A DNA stretch of 64,000 nt from contig CP136065.1 in the NCBI GenBank assembly GCA_032622095.1, forward strand, positions 58,521,949-58,585,948, given 5' to 3'. The stretch comes from Siphonodentalium dalli. Its lineage: Eukaryota; Mollusca; Scaphopoda; Gadilida; Siphonodentaliidae. This document shows, one piece after another, positions 21,329-63,599 of this stretch. A program made the position numbers and the translations under genes. Within the stretch, counting starts at the first letter, position 1. Every line of letters starts with the position of its first letter. A model generated the notes under the pieces. The model made no database searches, had not been told where the DNA came from, and saw only the letters and a list, made by a program, of their open reading frames with translations.

Positions 21329-21661
21329 CTTAATTACTTAATATCTAATTTCACTCACTCGAAGTCTTGGAGCAACGAATAATCTTAATGTCTAAACTAC
21401 CCTTTCCTGTACTCATCTTATGCACTACTTGGAATGGTGGAGCTCCTTGGCACAGGCATATATACATGTTAAATAAATCTATATTGTAAGACACAACACA
21501 ATGTGTTGTAACATATTCATATACATCAAAGTAATTTTGAGCTAAACTACTTGATTTAAAATTACGGCACAAGCTCATTATTGTTCACCATCAAAGAGCA
21601 ACAAATCTCTTAATGTTTTCTTCTTGAGAATTAGAGGACATTCAGAATCTTCAGTCTAACA

Positions 21662-21736
21662 TGAGTTTATGATGAAACCATTATACTGCTGTTCACAATC
21701 TGAATAGTGTGATGTTATTTATTGATCTGAAACTCA
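21662..21736 (+). ncRNA. C/D-box snoRNA, family C copy 8
   Basis: TGAGTT/AACTCA stem, box C TATGATGA, guide ATACTGCTGTTCACAAT, D' CTGA (21700), C' TGATGTT, D CTGA (21727). Confidence 0.9.
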
Positions 21737-22049
21737 GCGATAAGGCTTCATAGTTGTTGGGAAGTCCTTCATTAAATAGCACTCCAAAAGAGCTGCAAGC
21801 CTGACTATGAGTATGCGATAGTTATGTTCTTATTGCTATGAAGAACATTGCTATGAAACTTACTATGAAGGCTTCATGAGAAGCCAATAGCTAAAAGTTA
21901 ATTGTGGCTCATCTGATATTTTCAAATCACCAAATTTCAAATCAAATACTTGAAATGCCTAAGTTCCTTACTTACCAGCTGTGAACACCTGTATGTAAAT
22001 AAATGGGAATAAATTAACTTCTCATCAAGAATACAGAGATCAAATGTGG

Positions 22050-22310
22050 GCTGTAAAATATGGTGCTGGACATTTGCAGTATGACGTCCCCAGGTTGATG
22101 GTACCCTGCACAGCATACTAGCATCACTAAATTCACCCGCAGGGACCTCATTCTCCTTAGGCCTCATTTTCCTCTGGAAGTTTTCTTTATTATCAAATTA
22201 ATGAGGGGGCAATTGGTGAACTAGCCCGCTGAGTGGGGGTACCGTCACTAAATTCATCCTTGATGGCCTCATTCTGCAAATGTTCAGCACAATATTTTGA
22301 AGCCAGATTA
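22050..22310. mobile_element. Diverged hAT-type miniature element (cf. 29375-29629)
   Basis: TTTGCAGTATGACGTCCCCAG, CATCACTAAATTCACCC, GGGACCTCATTCTCCT and, inverted, GGCCTCATTCTGCAAATG resemble the palindromic element at 29375-29629, but both arms are heavily mutated. Related fragments lie at 27200-27300, 50180-50270 and 51680-51790. Confidence 0.55.
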
Positions 22311-22378
22311 AATCAAAGGATTATGTAAATCATTGTTCTGACATTCTTATATGAGATCTAAAATGAGATGCCTCGTCT

Positions 22379-22503
22379 GGTGACAGACTTACACTGCGTA
22401 CAAGTCGCTTCAGTGACACGTCACTCATCACCTACATCAATGTGAGGAAATCTGGAAGGCTCACCGAGATATAGTGAGACTTTTCGTTCCACCTCAAACA
22501 AAT
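22379..22503 (+). ncRNA. H/ACA snoRNA, family A copy 6
   Basis: GGTGA/TCACC at the base of the 5' hairpin, H box ACATCA, 3' hairpin TGAGG/CCTCA and CTCAC/GTGAG, ACA at 22498. Confidence 0.9.
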
Positions 22504-22869
22504 CATTGTATTTAAATTTCAGTTTTGAAGTCAATTCATTGAAAGCCACCAATGACTTTCAAGTATAAATTATACTATCCACATACTAGTATATCCATCA
22601 ATTGAAGGAGACGGCTCCTAAGCATAGGTGTTTCAAGGTTGTACAATAAAAATAGATATTATAACTCAACATGTTTCATAGACACTTTCATTTTAAGATT
22701 ATGTAACATATTCGTGTGCATCAGAGTAATATTGAGCTAATCTACTTGATTTCATATTGCCACATGAGCTATCTCGCACCCTTTAATTTTTATCACCAAA
22801 GAGCAACAAATAGTCAGTTTTATTCTGGAGAATTCAGGGGACGTTGAGAATCTTCAGGCTTAATTATTA

Positions 22870-22943
22870 TGAGTTTATGATGAAACCATTATACTGCTGT
22901 TCACAATCTGAATAGTGTGATGTTATTATTGATCTGAAACTCA
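22870..22943 (+). ncRNA. C/D-box snoRNA, family C copy 9
   Basis: TGAGTT/AACTCA stem, box C TATGATGA, guide ATACTGCTGTTCACAAT, D' CTGA (22908), C' TGATGTT, D CTGA (22934). Its flanks (GCTTCA, AAGTCCTTCATTAAATAGCA) match those of copy 8, a second, older duplication. Confidence 0.9.
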
Positions 22944-23220
22944 GCATTAAGGCTTCACAGTTAGGAAGTCCTTCATTAAATAGCACTCCAAAAGAGCTGC
23001 AAGCCTGACTGAGTATGCGATAGTTCAGTTATTCATGGCCCTACTTACCAGCTCTGAAATAAATAAATAGGAATCAAGTAACTACTCGTTGAGTATCAAG
23101 TTATCAATGGGTGAAACCACTATGAACAGGAATAAATATCCACTGAAGGGTTACTGCATGTTCTCTAAGGTCATGAGACTGTTGTAGGATTGCAACTTTC
23201 TGAAATAAGAAATATCAAAT

Positions 23221-23344
23221 GGTGACAGACTTACACTGCGTACAAGTTGCTTCAGTGACATGTCACGGTCACCTACATCAATGTGAGGAAATCTGGAAGG
23301 CTCACCGAGAAATAGTGAGACTTTTCGTTCCACCTCAGACACTC
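23221..23344 (+). ncRNA. H/ACA snoRNA, family A copy 7
   Basis: Perfect GGTGAC/GTCACC base of the 5' hairpin, H box ACATCA, apical loop CGAGAAATA, lower 3' stem TGAGG/CCTCA, ACA at 23339. It ends 340 bp before the first visible ABCE1 exon. Confidence 0.9.
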
Positions 23345-23682
23345 GTTACTATCATCCATTTCCTGGATCGACAGCCTTGAATAAGGTCTTTAGAATCACT
23401 ACTGAGGCCCTTACTAGTAACATTATATTGGATCAACTAATTCTGGTAGTTCTATTCTAAAGATGACATGACAAAAAGATTTATTGAGTTGGCTGGCATG
23501 ATTCAATGAATTTTACAACTGGAGCTGCTTTAACTTAAAGAATAAATGTTAACTAACAAAATTACTCTTGATTTGCAGACTGGTGCAATTTTCATAATGT
23601 CAGGGAAGCAAACCTATATTTATTTATCTAATCTATAAAGCTAATGAATTTACATAAATAGGCTCAATCTTTGTTTTTTCAG

Positions 23683-55650
<31,968 letters not shown>

Positions 55651-55816
55651 GTAATGTGTATATTCCTTCCATAGTCTGCATTGAGAGATGGGTATCTGAA
55701 AGATAATAATGATTTATTGTGTTTATCGACAGCATTGGCATGAGATGTGAACATTGACAAACATTTCTTATTTATAGTCTCATTTTAATATTCACCAGAA
55801 AAATACAGTACCTTCT

Positions 55817-55942
55817 GCAACATTTCATAAGTCTGCTTCTTGTTTCAGAAGTCAACTGTGAAATTTGTTGCTACAGTAAACGACTATGTAACTTTGGTTG
55901 TTAGCCTCCGAGCTCTCAACTTGTACGGCATTTCCAACATTT
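55817..55942 (+). ncRNA. H/ACA snoRNA, family B copy 5
   Basis: GCAACA at the base but the right arm reads CTGTGAAATTTGTTGC; upper stem GTCTGCTTCT/AGAAGTCAAC is weakened. H box ACAGTA, 3' hairpin intact, ACA at 55937. Like copy 1 it has an altered 5' pocket. Confidence 0.82.
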
Positions 55943-56169
55943 TAATATTTTCCACTTAATTAAATTTGAAATGTGAGAAACAAACTGCTTCAGTGGATGA
56001 CTAAATGGACTAAGTTTTTGTCACATTTCATGACACATTGTTTTCCTTGATATTTGATCTATCAACTTGTGGCATTTCCAACAACTTGCGTAACAAGTCA
56101 CGTTTGCTGAAGCTCAAAGATGAATCAGCTTTCCTGATTATAAAAAAATTTGTGCTGACTATAGAGATC

Positions 56170-56460
56170 ATCAGTGTCTGCGTCCGTCCCAGATGGTTTC
56201 CGGTTGATAACTTTAGTTTAAGCTATCTGATTGTTTTCAAATTTGGTATATGGACTTCTCACATGAAAATACAGGACAATTTTTAATTTGGGTTTGGCCC
56301 ACTCATTTCTATCAGAGTTATGTTGACTTTGAATTTACTGCTTGGTTTAGTTTGTTTTGGTTTCCGGATGATAACTTCATGGATTCACGAGTCATAACTC
56401 CAGCCATCATGCCCATTTTGTTTGTTTTTGAATGGAAGATATCCAAATTATTTCACTTTT
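56170..56460. repeat. Dispersed 'stream' repeat
   Basis: CCCAGATGGTTTCCGGTTGA, GATAACTTTAGTTTAAGC, AAATACAGGACAATTTTTAA and GGTTTCCGGATGATAACTTC; same family as 46980-47445. Confidence 0.6.
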
Positions 56461-56779
56461 GGTGAATGTAATAGCCGGTCTGGCCAGCTAGATTTGCACC
56501 TTGCTTCCGACAACTTTCGCAGTAGAGTGTTCCATCCAATTGATTGGGGATGGGTGGTATTTATATATTAATGTATTTATGGAAAGTCATAATTATGTTC
56601 GAGGTGCACATTTTTTGTGACGCGGCGATCCCTGAGAAATGGACTATTTTGTTTGTCCGGTATAGCTATATCTAATGCGTTTTACTCATACATTTGATGC
56701 TACCAATACAGCTAGTCTGAACTACTTCTGATGTGAGGCTGTGGGAAGTTATGTCACTAACATTCACAAACCAAATTAG

Positions 56780-57164
56780 TACTCTTGAGTGCCTAAAAGT
56801 ACAGGGTGGAATAATTGTACAGGTTGGAAAATGTCGCTTAACTGAATAATAGTACAGGGCGGAATAAACATACAGACTGGAAATATTAGTACCATACATC
56901 CCAACAAAACGCACCATCTGACTGGTTTACTGATGCCATGTGACAGAAATAGTTTCGATGGATAGCCAGGTCTGTGAATCTACAGTGTGCTGATCACTGT
57001 CAACAATCAGTTCATTTATCTATGAATAACACAATTTAAGATTGGTGAATTATTTCTTTTGGTTAATTTAATAAACGTACAGGACCAAATAACGATCGTA
57101 CAGGAGGGAATTTTACCTCGATTTTAATAATCGTACATGCATGTTTATTAGGCACTCTAGAGTA
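56780..57164. mobile_element. Miniature element with TACTCT(T/A)GAGTGCCTAA ends
   Basis: The left end TACTCTTGAGTGCCTAA and the inverted right end TTAGGCACTCTAGAGTA bracket 385 bp containing repeated GTACAGG(G/T)(C/T)GGAAT strings. No coding capacity. Confidence 0.7.
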
Positions 57165-57210
57165 TGGGTCTGAAAGAAAATTCTTTATAATGCAATTTAT
57201 GGTATTTAAT

Positions 57211-57334
57211 GCGACATTTGATTAGTCAGCTTCTTGTTTCAGAAGTCGACCATGAGGTGTTGCTACAGTAAACGACTATGTAACTTTGGTTGTTAGCCTA
57301 CGAGCTCTCAACTTGTACGGCATTTCCAACATCT
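57211..57334 (+). ncRNA. H/ACA snoRNA, family B copy 6
   Basis: GCGACA/TGTTGC base with one G-U; GTCAGCTTCT against AGAAGTCGAC has one mismatch; pocket arms TTTGATTA and CATGAGG; H box ACAGTA; ACA at 57329. Confidence 0.9.
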
Positions 57335-57386
57335 CACTTTTTCGACTCAAATCGCTTCAGAATAAAGACAATTTATGGTTTTTAAT

Positions 57387-57509
57387 GCGACATTTGATTA
57401 GTCAGCTTCTTGTTTCAGAAGTCGACCATGAGGTGTTGCTACAGTAACGACTATGTAACTTTGGTTGTTAGCTTCCTAGCTCTCAACTTGTACGACATTT
57501 CCAACATTT
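57387..57509 (+). ncRNA. H/ACA snoRNA, family B copy 7
   Basis: As copy 6, with one base lost after the H box (ACAGTAACGAC), GCTTCCTAGCTC in the 3' hairpin loop and GACATTT for GGCATTT near the end. ACA at 57504. It lies 52 bp after copy 6, separated by TTTTCGACTCAAATCGCTTC, which also separates copies 3 and 4. Confidence 0.87.
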
Positions 57510-57782
57510 GGTCAGAATCATTGAAACAACTATGCTATTTATAACCTAAGTTGAAAACAAGTGGAGTTTACAAATGTATTTCAAATTGATGTTGGTAGAC
57601 GTTAAACCTTGTCACAAGTTAATATATAGCACTTCTGTGCCTTGTTAATTTATCATCATTAACAAAGACAGTCACCAATGTTAGTAAACAGTTATATAAT
57701 TTATGCTTTGGGTTAAAATACAAACAGTTTGCAATATATCCTCCAATTTTGATAGTGAAACCTTATTAAAAATTAATATAAA

Positions 57783-57906
57783 GCACTTATGATAAGTTAA
57801 CATCTTGTGTATAGATGTTGATTATGAGCAATGTTGCGAGATTAATGAATTTGGTGCTTTTGGATTCCTGCTATTGGCGGGAAACCTCACTCCATTTTCA
57901 ACATTT
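57783..57906 (+). ncRNA. H/ACA snoRNA, family E copy 4
   Basis: H box AGATTA; 3' upper stem TTCCTGC/GCGGGAA; pocket TGCTTTT and CTCACT; lower stem TGAAttTGG/CCAttTTCA; ACA at 57901. The clearest example of the family. Confidence 0.9.
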
Positions 57907-58124
57907 CTTACTTGAGAGTTATTGCATCACATTAAAGATAGTCTCCTTCGCGATGGGTATTGCATTTAAAATAGTCACATCTGTTAAAACCACCATAAAC
58001 AGAAAGAATATTAAAATATAAACATATTTTGTTAGTATACCAATCATAAATATTGCATAAAATAGCATGTTATTGTCAAGACCGTTTGCAGTGTTAGTGA
58101 ACAAAAGCCATGTTATGTTAAGAG

Positions 58125-58334
58125 TACAGTACGTAAAGTGTGTGCGATAAGCAAAACACTCAACACTGGGGATATCCCACTGAGTGAACTTGGGTTAAAA
58201 TGGTACCATACTGTTATAGTGCTCGCTAATCCTCGCTACTCAATATTTCATGTTGAATGGGTCACCGTGAATCAATCTCCCAAAAAAAATCACCATGGTG
58301 TTGAGTGTTTGCTTATCGCACACTATGTGCTGTA
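58125..58334. mobile_element. Miniature element with about 40-bp inverted ends
   Basis: The left end TACAGTACGTAAAGTGTGTG...GCGATAAGCAAAACACTCAA and the reversed right end TACAGCACATAGTGTGCGAT...AAGCAAACACTCAACACC are near-perfect inverses. The interior is non-coding, 210 bp overall. Termini start TACAGTAC/GTGCTGTA. Confidence 0.8.
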
Positions 58335-58525
58335 CATAAATAAACACTCGGCTCACACAAGTGTGTTTTAATAGTGTATTCATACTATCTTTATACTATA
58401 CTATTAGTATATTCTTGAGGACATTTTCATAATTTGTAACTTGTATTTCTAAATTATAACCTACAAGCATGGCCACACATGCCTTCAAACATTTCCTTCT
58501 ATGCCTTGTTAGTTATCATCTCTGT

Positions 58526-58920
58526 TAACCCTTTACCCAACAGAAGGGCCCTGTGCCAATGCATTCTCTTATATATGCGAGTCGACCATAGGTCGTCTCG
58601 CATATATAAGAGAATGCATTGGCTTAACACATTAAAAATTATAAAATTGTTAAAGAATGTAAGAAAAAATGGTAAAAAAAAGATTTTTTTTAGGCCAATG
58701 CATTCTCTTATATATGCGAGGCGACCTATGGTCGACTCGCATATCATATATAAGAGAATGCATTGGCACAGGGCATAACTGTAACTATCACAATGTGGTC
58801 AAGGAGCCGGTTCCAATGATATCCATATTTGTATGGTTCTATTGAGACAGACCAAAGATATTTTAGGCTGTTGAAGCTTTATTTGGCCGGTTGTGGCCGG
58901 TTTGTTGGGTAAAGGGTTAA
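58526..58920. mobile_element. TTAA-type miniature element with ACCCAACA ends, copy 2
   Basis: Near twin of 28922-29299: same TTAACCCTTTACCCAACA ends, same two palindromic cores, same GTGGTCAAGGAGCCGGTTCC interior. It differs by a longer A/T run, an extra CATATA in one core and a duplicated GGCCGGTT near the right end. Confidence 0.85.
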
Positions 58921-59041
58921 ACAAAGACAAAGTCACCGATGTTATAAATTTATACTTTGGGTTTATATATGAAGAGTTTGCAATATATCCTCCAGTTTAG
59001 ACTTTTGATAGAAGTTAAACCATATTACAAGATAATATTAA

Positions 59042-59165
59042 GCACTTATGATAAGTTGACATCTTGTGTATAGATGTTGATTATGAGCAATGTTGCGAGA
59101 GTAATTAATTTGGTACTTTTGGATTCCTGCTTTTGGTGGGAAACCTCGCTCCATTTTCAACATTT
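59042..59165 (+). ncRNA. H/ACA snoRNA, family E copy 5
   Basis: H box AGAGTA; 3' upper stem TTCCTGC/GTGGGAA, all paired counting G-U; the lower stem is weakened by TTAATTTGG; ACA at 59160. Confidence 0.86.
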
Positions 59166-59349
59166 TCCTACTTTGGAGTTATTGCATCATATTAATCATC
59201 TTCTGTGCCTTGTTAATTTATCATGATTCATCCATATTACAAAGTCACCGATGTTATGTACAATTTATGCTTTGGATTTATATATGATTTGTTTGCAAAA
59301 TATCCTCCTATTTTGATAGAAGTGAAACCGTGTTAAAAATTAATATAAA

Positions 59350-59473
59350 GCACTTATGATAAGTTGACATTTTGTGTATAGATGTTGATTATGAGCAATG
59401 TTGCGAGAGTAATGAATTTGGTGCTTTTGGATTCCTGCCATTGGTGGGAAACCTCACTCCATTTTCAACATTT
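59350..59473 (+). ncRNA. H/ACA snoRNA, family E copy 6
   Basis: H box AGAGTA; 3' upper stem TTCCTGCC/GGTGGGAA, with the extra C-G pair formed by changes on both sides; apical loop ATT; ACA at 59468. The 5' apical stem has one mismatch (ACATTT). Confidence 0.88.
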
Positions 59474-59658
59474 TCTACTTGGGAGTTATTGCATCAAATT
59501 AAACATCTCCTGTGCCTTGTTAATTTATCATCGTTAACAAAGACAAAGCCATCAATGTTAACAGTAATATAATTTATGCTTTGGATTTATATATGATTTG
59601 TTTGCAAAATATCCTCCAATTTTGATAGAAGTGAAACCGTGTTACAAATTAATATAAA

Positions 59659-59782
59659 GCACTTATGATAAGTTGACATCTTATGTATAGTTGTTGATTA
59701 TGAGCAATGTTGCGAGATTAATGAATTTGGTACTTTTGGATTCCTGTTATTAGCGGGAAACCTCACTCCATTTTCAACATTT
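59659..59782 (+). ncRNA. H/ACA snoRNA, family E copy 7
   Basis: H box AGATTA; 3' upper stem TTCCTGT/GCGGGAA using G-U pairs; 5' apical stem AGTTGT has one mismatch; ACA at 59777. Confidence 0.87.
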
Positions 59783-59939
59783 TCTATTTCATCACATAAA
59801 GCTAGGTTTCTGTAGCCTCTTAATTTAATATATTACTGGAGTTACTATCAGCTTCAAAGGACCCATTGCTGATTGTTAGTTTTTTTATCTTTTTCAACTA
59901 AGAATTGAACAGATTTGAGTTTTCGATAACCCAGGTAGA

Positions 59940-60290
59940 TTACAATTAATACCAGTAATACAAGCTTCTTTTTTTTTTAGCCACCATATATACCACATAG
60001 CAGTGAAGCTGTAACCCATTCATGATTCAATGGACTCTCCCATTCAGTTCTAAAAGTTTTAATTGGAATAGTCTATTATTCATTTGCAGGGATGTTCTCA
60101 TTATAATTTTCAATTAATCATTCTTCTGTTATATCTCCATGTTTCTCCTCATTCACTTGCATGGATTTCTGTAGTTAAAGATTAACACATATCAACGTTC
60201 CTGATACTTTCATCTGATACCATGTCTCATTTTATATTGGATTATTTTGACACACTCTTTGCCCCTATTGATTGATTAATTTATTTAGAT
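59940..60290. other. Unassigned intronic sequence with a TTAA-element scrap
   Basis: ACCCATTCATGATTCAATGG and CCCATTCAGTTCTAAAAG resemble the CCATTCAG...AGAAAGGGTTAA scraps at 26140 and 42010. Nothing else recognised. Confidence 0.35.
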
Positions 60291-60680
60291 TTTTATGTGT
60301 ACCCATACCATAGTATGGTACACTTGTCATCCGTCCATCTGTCGGTAGACACTTTACGCATGGTGCGATAACATTTTTTTATTCGATTGTAACCCAATTT
60401 TGTATATCTGTTTCTCAGCCCAAAATACAGATAGAGTTAAAATATGGGTTTGATCCAAGTTTTTTTATATGGAGTTATGGCCCTTCTTCAACTTAAAACT
60501 CATGCTGCTATAACTAAAAAGGTATATATCTGAAATCAAATTTGGTATGTCAATTTCTCAAACCAAAATACAGATAGTATTAGTATTCGAATATGGGTTT
60601 GATCAGATTTTTTTTTAACAGTTATGGGCCTATTTAAAAAAAAAAACATTTCTAAACTTTGAAGATTAATAATGAATGTT
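60290..60680. repeat. Dispersed 'stream' repeat
   Basis: ACCCATACCATAGTATGGTA, GTCATCCGTCCATCTGTCGG, CAAAATACAGATAGAGTTAA and GGGTTTGATCCAAG, with the second half repeated. Family of 46980-47445. Confidence 0.6.
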
Positions 60681-60689
60681 ATGGATTTT

Positions 60690-61180
60690 AGATTCCAAGC
60701 TGAAAATAGCTAATCACTATCGTCAAGGTATGGGTTAAACATCTGCCGATCGTGATCGGCCTCTCGTTTATTCCTGCTATTCCAAAGCAACATCTAATAA
60801 GGTTGTCATTCTTCTATATGGTGATAACCTAGCAATCGTTGCCATAGAAACAAGTTCTTCTGTCATTTGGGAAATATATTTATCTCACTCACACAGTAAG
60901 AACATGACAGTTAACTTTCGTTTGGATATTCCTCAAATGAGAGAGGAAAATCTTTTGGTGGAATTAATATCCAGTCGAATGAATGTTGTTAGCCATGTCC
61001 CTTTTCCAGCTTAAAAATTGCTAACATAAAACCTGCTCATTTTTATATGAACTTGATTAAGATATTTCCAATATCTAGTTCTTGCAAGATTGGTCTCTAT
61101 ATGTGCGACCAAGCATTATTTTATTATATCACCACTGACAAATTTTGTGCTCAAATAACCAGAAATAACAGGAAATTAGC
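60690..61180. other. Unassigned intronic sequence
   Basis: AT-rich, no feature recognised. Short frames have no known domain. Confidence 0.35.
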
Positions 61181-61187
61181 TTTTTAT

Positions 61188-61775
61188 TATACCCCCACTT
61201 TCGAAGAAAATGGGGGGTATACTGGATTGACTGCGGCCGTCCGTCCGTCACGCTTTCTCCCTCCGTGTGTCCGTCCGTCCGACTATCAACCTATCAAAAA
61301 AAAATTGTATGCAATCTTCTTAGGACGGTCTCTCCGCATGATGCTAATTGCGAAACGGTCCGACTTTTTCTTTTTCAAGTTACGCCTCTTTTTCGACTTA
61401 TTTTGACTTAGAAAATTCTGTCCGACTTAATAACTTTAACAAATATGAACCGATTTCAATAATTTTTGGTATACATGCTTCTCACAATACCCTCTCTACA
61501 TGATGCGGCTAGGGATTGGCTCAGACTGTTTTTCGTAATATTACACTTCATTTTCGACTTATTTTGACTTAGAAAATTCTGTCTGACTTAATAACTTTAA
61601 CAAATATGAACCGATTTCAATAATTTTTTCTGTACCAGCTTCTTGTGACACTATATCGATATAATTAGTCCGAATTTTTCTTTAAAGTTAAAAATCTTTT
61701 TTGTTGAGTTTACGGATAATGCGGGTTGAATTTGCCACGGTGGGGGTATGCTAGCACTCGAGTGCACACCTCTTG
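61188..61775. repeat. 'TATACCCCCACTTTCGAAG' dispersed repeat
   Basis: Same family as 45525-45830: CCCCCACTTTCGAAGAAAAT with GGGGGGTATACTGG, GTCCGTCC runs, then repeated AATAACTTTAACAAATATG / AACCGATTTCAATAATTTTT blocks and the end GGGGGTATGCTAGCACTCG. Confidence 0.7.
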
Positions 61776-61814
61776 TTTTGATTGAAGCAAAACCTTGTCA
61801 CAAGTTAAAATAAA

Positions 61815-61937
61815 GCAACTCATGATAAGTTGACATCTTATGTATAGATGTTGATTATGAGCAATGTTGCGATAGTAATGAATGTGTTATTTGGATTCTT
61901 GCTGTTAGCGGGAAACCTCACTGCATTTCCAACATTT
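61815..61937 (+). ncRNA. H/ACA snoRNA, family E copy 8
   Basis: Base of the 5' hairpin GCAAC/GTTGC fully paired, better than in copies 1-7 (GCACT); H box ATAGTA; 3' upper stem TTCTTGCT/AGCGGGAA with two G-U; ACA at 61932. The lower 3' stem is altered (GAATGTGTT). Confidence 0.83.
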
Positions 61938-62112
61938 CCTACTCAGAAACAGATTTCATCACATTAAACATTTGTTTCCTCAATTAATTTATCATCTCTA
62001 ACATAGACAAAAGAACCATTTATTTTTGTATCGAAATATTAATGCAGTATTCTGTGTATTCTATCTTTTTGAATGTTGATAAAATTGAAACCTTGCTATC
62101 AATTAAAATTGA

Positions 62113-62236
62113 GCAACTTATGATAAGTTGACATCTTGTATATAGATGCTAATTATGAGCAATGTTGCAAGATTGATGAATTTGTTAATGTGGATTCCTG
62201 CTATCTGCTGGAATCTGATCTGCATTTTCAACATTT
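62113..62236 (+). ncRNA. H/ACA snoRNA, family E copy 9
   Basis: 5' base GCAAC/GTTGC; apical stem GACATCT with AGATGCT, one mismatch; H box region AAGATTGA is imperfect; 3' upper stem GATTCC-T-GC/GC-T-GGAATC, a different but complete pairing from the other copies; ACA at 62231. Pocket arms have changed, so its target may differ. Confidence 0.8.
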
Positions 62237-62843
62237 TCTACCCAGAAACTTGATTGATCCACGTTTCTTATCTTTCATTTTGTATCACTGTATTAGCAAC
62301 ATTTCCCATGTGCGAACTGATATACAAAAAAATGGTTTGCTCTGTAAATTAAACCAATTCATATTTGTATAAATTCGGACCTTTCTGTTGGGGGAGGTGG
62401 TGGGGTGTTTTGCATGTATATATGGGAATCATGTTGCTACTACTGCAGAGAAACATACCAGTATACTATCATCCACAGCCGACAATACCACCTATGCAGG
62501 GTGGGGATGGTGTGTCTAATCCATCAAATATTTAGTATGAATTTTGTTGTTTTTAGATCAAGAGTTGTATATTTTCTCACTTTCGGTTAAATTTTGGGAC
62601 TGAAGTGGGCATTAGATTAGTTGGAAATCTTGAGTCAGCCAGTAGAAAAATTCCAACCCAAGGTGGTAGGTGCAAATTGAATTTCCTAGACGGTGGGATA
62701 TGGATCTGTTTCAAGGTGTCTGGTGTGGGGTGTAGTTGCCTATTCTCCTATTGGAGACCCACTTGGCATTTATCTGCACCTATGTCAGAAGTGTTTGTGA
62801 GATGTGCGTCCCTTACTGAAACCGTATTACAAATTAATATAAA

Positions 62844-62967
62844 GCACTTATGATAAGTTGACATCTTGTGTATAGATGTTGATTATGAGCAATGTTGCGA
62901 GAGTAATGAATTTGGTACTTTTGGTTTCCTGCTATTGGCGGGAAACCTCACGCCATTTTCAACAATT
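62844..62967 (+). ncRNA. H/ACA snoRNA, family E copy 10
   Basis: H box AGAGTA; 3' upper stem extended to GGTTTCCTGC/GCGGGAAACC, ten pairs with one G-U (an A-to-T change repairs the A-A mismatch of other copies); ACA at 62962. Confidence 0.89.
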
Positions 62968-63111
62968 CCTAATTGGGAGTTATTGCATGACATTAAACAT
63001 CTCTTCTGTGCCTTGTTAATTTATCATCGTTAACAAAGCCAAACCCACCAATGTTATAAATTTATGCTTTGGATTTATATACAAATAGTTTGGAATATAT
63101 CTTCAAATTTT

Positions 63112-63204
63112 GAAGTCGACCATGAGGTGTTGCTACAGTAAATGACTATGTAACTTTGGTTGTTCGCCTTCAAGCTCAACTTGTATGGCATTTCCAACAT
63201 CTCA
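63112..63204 (+). pseudogene. H/ACA snoRNA, family B copy 8, 5'-truncated
   Basis: Begins abruptly inside the 5' hairpin (GAAGTCGACCATGAGGTGTT) after family-E spacer sequence; the left half of the hairpin is missing. H box ACAGTA and the 3' hairpin remain with several changes (AAATGAC, TTCGCC, TGTATGG), ACA at 63197. Probably the product of recombination between an E unit and a B unit. Confidence 0.82.
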
Positions 63205-63245
63205 CTTTTTTGACTCAAATCGCTTCAGAATTTATGGTTTTCAAT

Positions 63246-63369
63246 GCAACATTTGATTAGTCAGCTTCTTGTTTCAGAAGTCGACCATGAGGTGTTGCTA
63301 CAGTAAACGACTATGTAACTTTGGTTGTTGGCCTCCGAGCTCTCAACTTGTACGGCATTTCCAACATTT
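63246..63369 (+). ncRNA. H/ACA snoRNA, family B copy 9
   Basis: GCAACA/TGTTGC base, pocket arms TTTGATTA and CATGAGG, H box ACAGTA, 3' hairpin with TTGGCCTCC, ACA at 63364. Confidence 0.9.
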
Positions 63370-63494
63370 AGTCAGAATCATTGAAACAACTGTGCTACAT
63401 GTATTTATAATCGAAGTTGAAAACCAGAGGAGTTTACAAATGTATTTCAAATTGATGTTGATAGAAGTGAAACCTTGTCACCAATTAATATAAA

Positions 63495-63597
63495 GCACTT
63501 ATGATAAGTTGACATCTTGTGAATGGATGTTGATTATGACCAATGTTACGAGAGCAAATGAATTTGTTAATTTGGATTCTTGCTATTTTCAACATTT
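63495..63597 (+). pseudogene. H/ACA snoRNA, family E copy 11, deleted
   Basis: The 5' half is recognisable (GACATCTTGTGAATGGATGT, GAGCAA changed to GACCAA), but the 3' hairpin is collapsed: GGATTCTTGCTATTTTCAAC lacks the right strand of the stem. The H box is poor (AGAGCA). A dead copy. Confidence 0.8.
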
Positions 63598-63599
63598 TT

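Noticed and set aside
11322-22943. 28S rRNA (UCAUUGUGAAGCAG) as target of family C
   Set aside because: Only the eight bases next to D' pair before a mismatch, below the usual ten or more. Not enough to name a target.
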